From Mycobacterium seoulense (GTDB lineage Bacteria; Actinomycetota; Actinomycetes; Mycobacteriales; Mycobacteriaceae), in NCBI RefSeq assembly GCF_010731595.1, contig NZ_AP022582.1, positions 4,836,001-4,900,000 of the forward strand: 64,000 bases of DNA, given 5' to 3'. The position numbers were made by a program, and so were the translations under genes. This document shows, piece after piece, positions 62,566-64,000 of the stretch (within the stretch, counting starts at the first letter, position 1; every line of letters begins with the position of its first letter). Under the pieces are notes generated by a model. That model did no database searches. It saw only the letters and a program-made list of their open reading frames with translations, and was not told where the DNA came from.

Positions 62566-63188
62566 TGGAGCTGGCGATGTTTCCGCTGGAGTCGGCGCCG
62601 CTGCCCGACCAGGACCTGCCGTTGCGAATCTTCGAGCCGCGCTACGGCGCGCTGGTGCGGCACTGCCTGGACACCGGGGATCCGTTCGGCGTGGTGCTGA
62701 TCGCCCGGGGCCGCGAGGTCGGCGGCGGCGAATCGCGTTGCGACGTGGGCGTGTTGTCTCGGATCACCGAATGCGTCGATCACGGCGCGGGCCGGTACTC
62801 GCTGCACTGCCGGACCGGGGAGCGGATCAAGGTGTCCGAATGGCTGCCCGACGATCCCTACCCGCGCGCCACCGTGACGCTGTGGCCCGACCAGCCGGGC
62901 GATCCGGTCACCCCGGCCCAGCTGCGCGAGGTGGAGGACCGGGTGCTGGCCCTCTTCGAGCGGATCGCCGACGCGCGGGGGTTGGCGCTGCCGGACCGCG
63001 CGGCGCTGCTGGGACCCGCCATGGCCGACCCCGGACAGCGCCTGTGCGCGTTGGCCTCTCGCATCCCGCTCGGCACCGCCGACCGCTACACGGTGCTGGC
63101 GGCGCCGTCGGCCGCCGACCGCCTCGCCGCGCTGCGCGAGGCGGTGGACGCGGTCGCCGAGGTGGTGGAGTTCCAGCTCTCCGAATAA
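62565..63188 (+). CDS. Lon N-terminal (LON substrate-binding) domain protein (Rv0434-like)
   Basis: 207 residues consisting only of the LON N-domain: AMFPLESAPLPDQDLPLRIFEPRYGALVRHCLDTGDPFGVVLIARGREVGGGESRCDVGV and a helical C-terminal half. There is no ATPase or protease domain, so it is a stand-alone substrate-recognition-like protein of unknown role. ATG 62565 overlaps the preceding stop by 1 nt. Confidence 0.92.
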   Translation: MELAMFPLESAPLPDQDLPLRIFEPRYGALVRHCLDTGDPFGVVLIARGREVGGGESRCDVGVLSRITECVDHGAGRYSLHCRTGERIKVSEWLPDDPYPRATVTLWPDQPGDPVTPAQLREVEDRVLALFERIADARGLALPDRAALLGPAMADPGQRLCALASRIPLGTADRYTVLAAPSAADRLAALREAVDAVAEVVEFQLSE

Positions 63189-63209
63189 GACTGTCCGACA
63201 GGGGATTGC

Positions 63210-64000
63210 ATGAAGGTACATCTGCAGGTCGACGGCTCGCCCGTGGACGCGGCGGCGAGCGCGGCCGACATCGCCGCGACGGGCGCCGACGGCCTGTTCA
63301 CCTTCGAGGGCCAGCACGACGTGTTCTTTCCGCTGATCGTCGCCGCCGGCGCGACCCGCCTGGAGCTGATGACCAACGTGGCGATCGCCCCGCCGCGCAG
63401 CCCGCTGCATCTGGCCCACGCCGCCTACGACCTGCAGCTCTACAGCGGCGGACGGTTCCGGCTCGGCCTGGGCTCGCAGGTGAAGGCCCACATCGAAAAG
63501 CGTTACGGCAGTAAGTGGGAGCGACCCGCGGCCCGGATGGCCGAGACCGTCGCGGCGATCAAGGCGATCTTCGCGGCCTGGGAAGGGCAGCGCCGCCTGG
63601 ACTTTCGCGGCGAGTTCTTCACCCACACCATCATGGCGCCCAACTTCAATCCCGGCCCCAACGCGTTCGGCCCGCCGCCGGTGCTGCTGGGCGCCCTGGG
63701 CCCGGTGATGACGCGCACCGCCGCCGAAGTGGCCGACGGCCTGCTGGTGATGCCGTTCAACAGCGCCCGGCACTTCACCGAACGCACCGTCCCGGCGGTC
63801 GCCGAGGGGCTGCGCCGCGCCGGACGGCCCGCCGACGGATTCCAGATCGTCGCCCAGGCGATGGTCGCCGTCGGCCGCGACGAGGCGGACCTGGCCGCCG
63901 CGATCGACGGTGTGGCAGCGCTGATTTCGTTCTACGGCTCGACCCCGGCCTATCTGCCCGTGCTCGAGGCCGAGGGCTGGGCCGACGTCCAGCCCGAGCT
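63210..64000 (+). CDS. F420-dependent LLM-class oxidoreductase (3'-truncated by window edge)
   Basis: 263 codons are visible from ATG 63210 and the frame is still open at 64000. Features are VHLQVDGSPVDAAASAADIAATGADGLFTFEGQHDVFFPLIVAAGAT, NVAIAPPRSPLHLAHAAYDLQLYSGGRFRLGLGSQVKAHIEKRYGSKWERPAARM and FRGEFFTHTIMAPNFNPGPN. These fit the TIGR03617-type F420-dependent subfamily. In M. tuberculosis Rv0434 is followed by Rv0435c, so this gene is an extra here. Confidence 0.9.
   Translation, partial: MKVHLQVDGSPVDAAASAADIAATGADGLFTFEGQHDVFFPLIVAAGATRLELMTNVAIAPPRSPLHLAHAAYDLQLYSGGRFRLGLGSQVKAHIEKRYGSKWERPAARMAETVAAIKAIFAAWEGQRRLDFRGEFFTHTIMAPNFNPGPNAFGPPPVLLGALGPVMTRTAAEVADGLLVMPFNSARHFTERTVPAVAEGLRRAGRPADGFQIVAQAMVAVGRDEADLAAAIDGVAALISFYGSTPAYLPVLEAEGWADVQPE

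Overview
The window is high-GC actinobacterial chromosome, almost certainly from a slow-growing Mycobacterium, probably of the M. avium complex or a close relative. Supporting markers are the F420-dependent glucose-6-phosphate dehydrogenase Fgd1, the PknG-GlnH-GlnX set, LpqL, LpqM, CtpH, VirR, an MmpL transporter, a 13E12-type HNH protein, and long gene-by-gene resemblance to M. tuberculosis Rv0356c-Rv0361 and Rv0389-Rv0434. All family and orthologue names come from recognising protein motifs and gene order; no database was searched. The species is an inference. No rRNA, tRNA, insertion sequence, prophage or CRISPR array was seen. | Layout. 1-7.2 kb: an Rv0361-to-Rv0356c-like block (membrane protein, DUF3151, CDF metal exporter, site-2 protease, Rv0358-like, secreted histidine-phosphatase-like protein, purA, thioesterase), inverted relative to what follows when compared with M. 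tuberculosis. 7.2-18 kb: the overlapping purT-rhodanese-metZ operon, type II NADH dehydrogenase, small secreted proteins, fadE7, a DUF3054 protein, a SAM methyltransferase, an MmpL transporter and an acetyltransferase. 18-24.4 kb: a metallo-beta-lactamase-fold protein, a 55-bp tandem repeat, then fgd1-pta-ackA, in which each gene overlaps the next, and a DUF559 protein flanked by repeat motifs. 24.5-29 kb: the pknG-glnH-glnX operon on the minus strand. 29-33.3 kb: mutT3, thiE and a TPP riboswitch-thiO-thiS-thiG operon ending in an SGNH hydrolase. 33.3-42.3 kb: accessory stretch with tandem secreted paralogues, small membrane proteins, a tandem pair of M28-type lipoproteins (one apparently dead), a 13E12 HNH protein, a Met/His-rich membrane protein and lpqM. 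42.3-46.9 kb: a MarR-LLM oxidoreductase unit and TPP riboswitch-thiC-thiD-hydrolase. 46.9-52 kb: an inserted signalling module. 52-63.2 kb: the conserved Rv0424c-Rv0434-like block (ctpH, xthA, def, virR, sodC, a glutamate-cysteine ligase-like enzyme, a Lon-N protein). The right edge cuts an F420-dependent oxidoreductase. | Main points of interest. (1) A three-gene signalling island at 46.95-51.96 kb: PAS-ANTAR protein, STAS anti-anti-sigma protein, and a 1281-residue protein joining PAS, GAF, histidine kinase, receiver, GAF, SpoIIE phosphatase and RsbW-type kinase modules, all with intact key motifs. (2) A degenerate LpqL paralogue encoded in a 4-nt overlap with intact LpqL. (3) A secreted histidine-phosphatase-like protein with an 18-residue tandem duplication and no second catalytic histidine. 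(4) Three strong palindromic operators, in front of the CDF exporter, the MmpL gene and the marR gene. (5) A perfect 18-bp palindrome that sets up divergent thiE/thiOSG promoters. (6) Repeated use of a TANNNT-N6/7-start-codon layout, which points to leaderless mRNAs.
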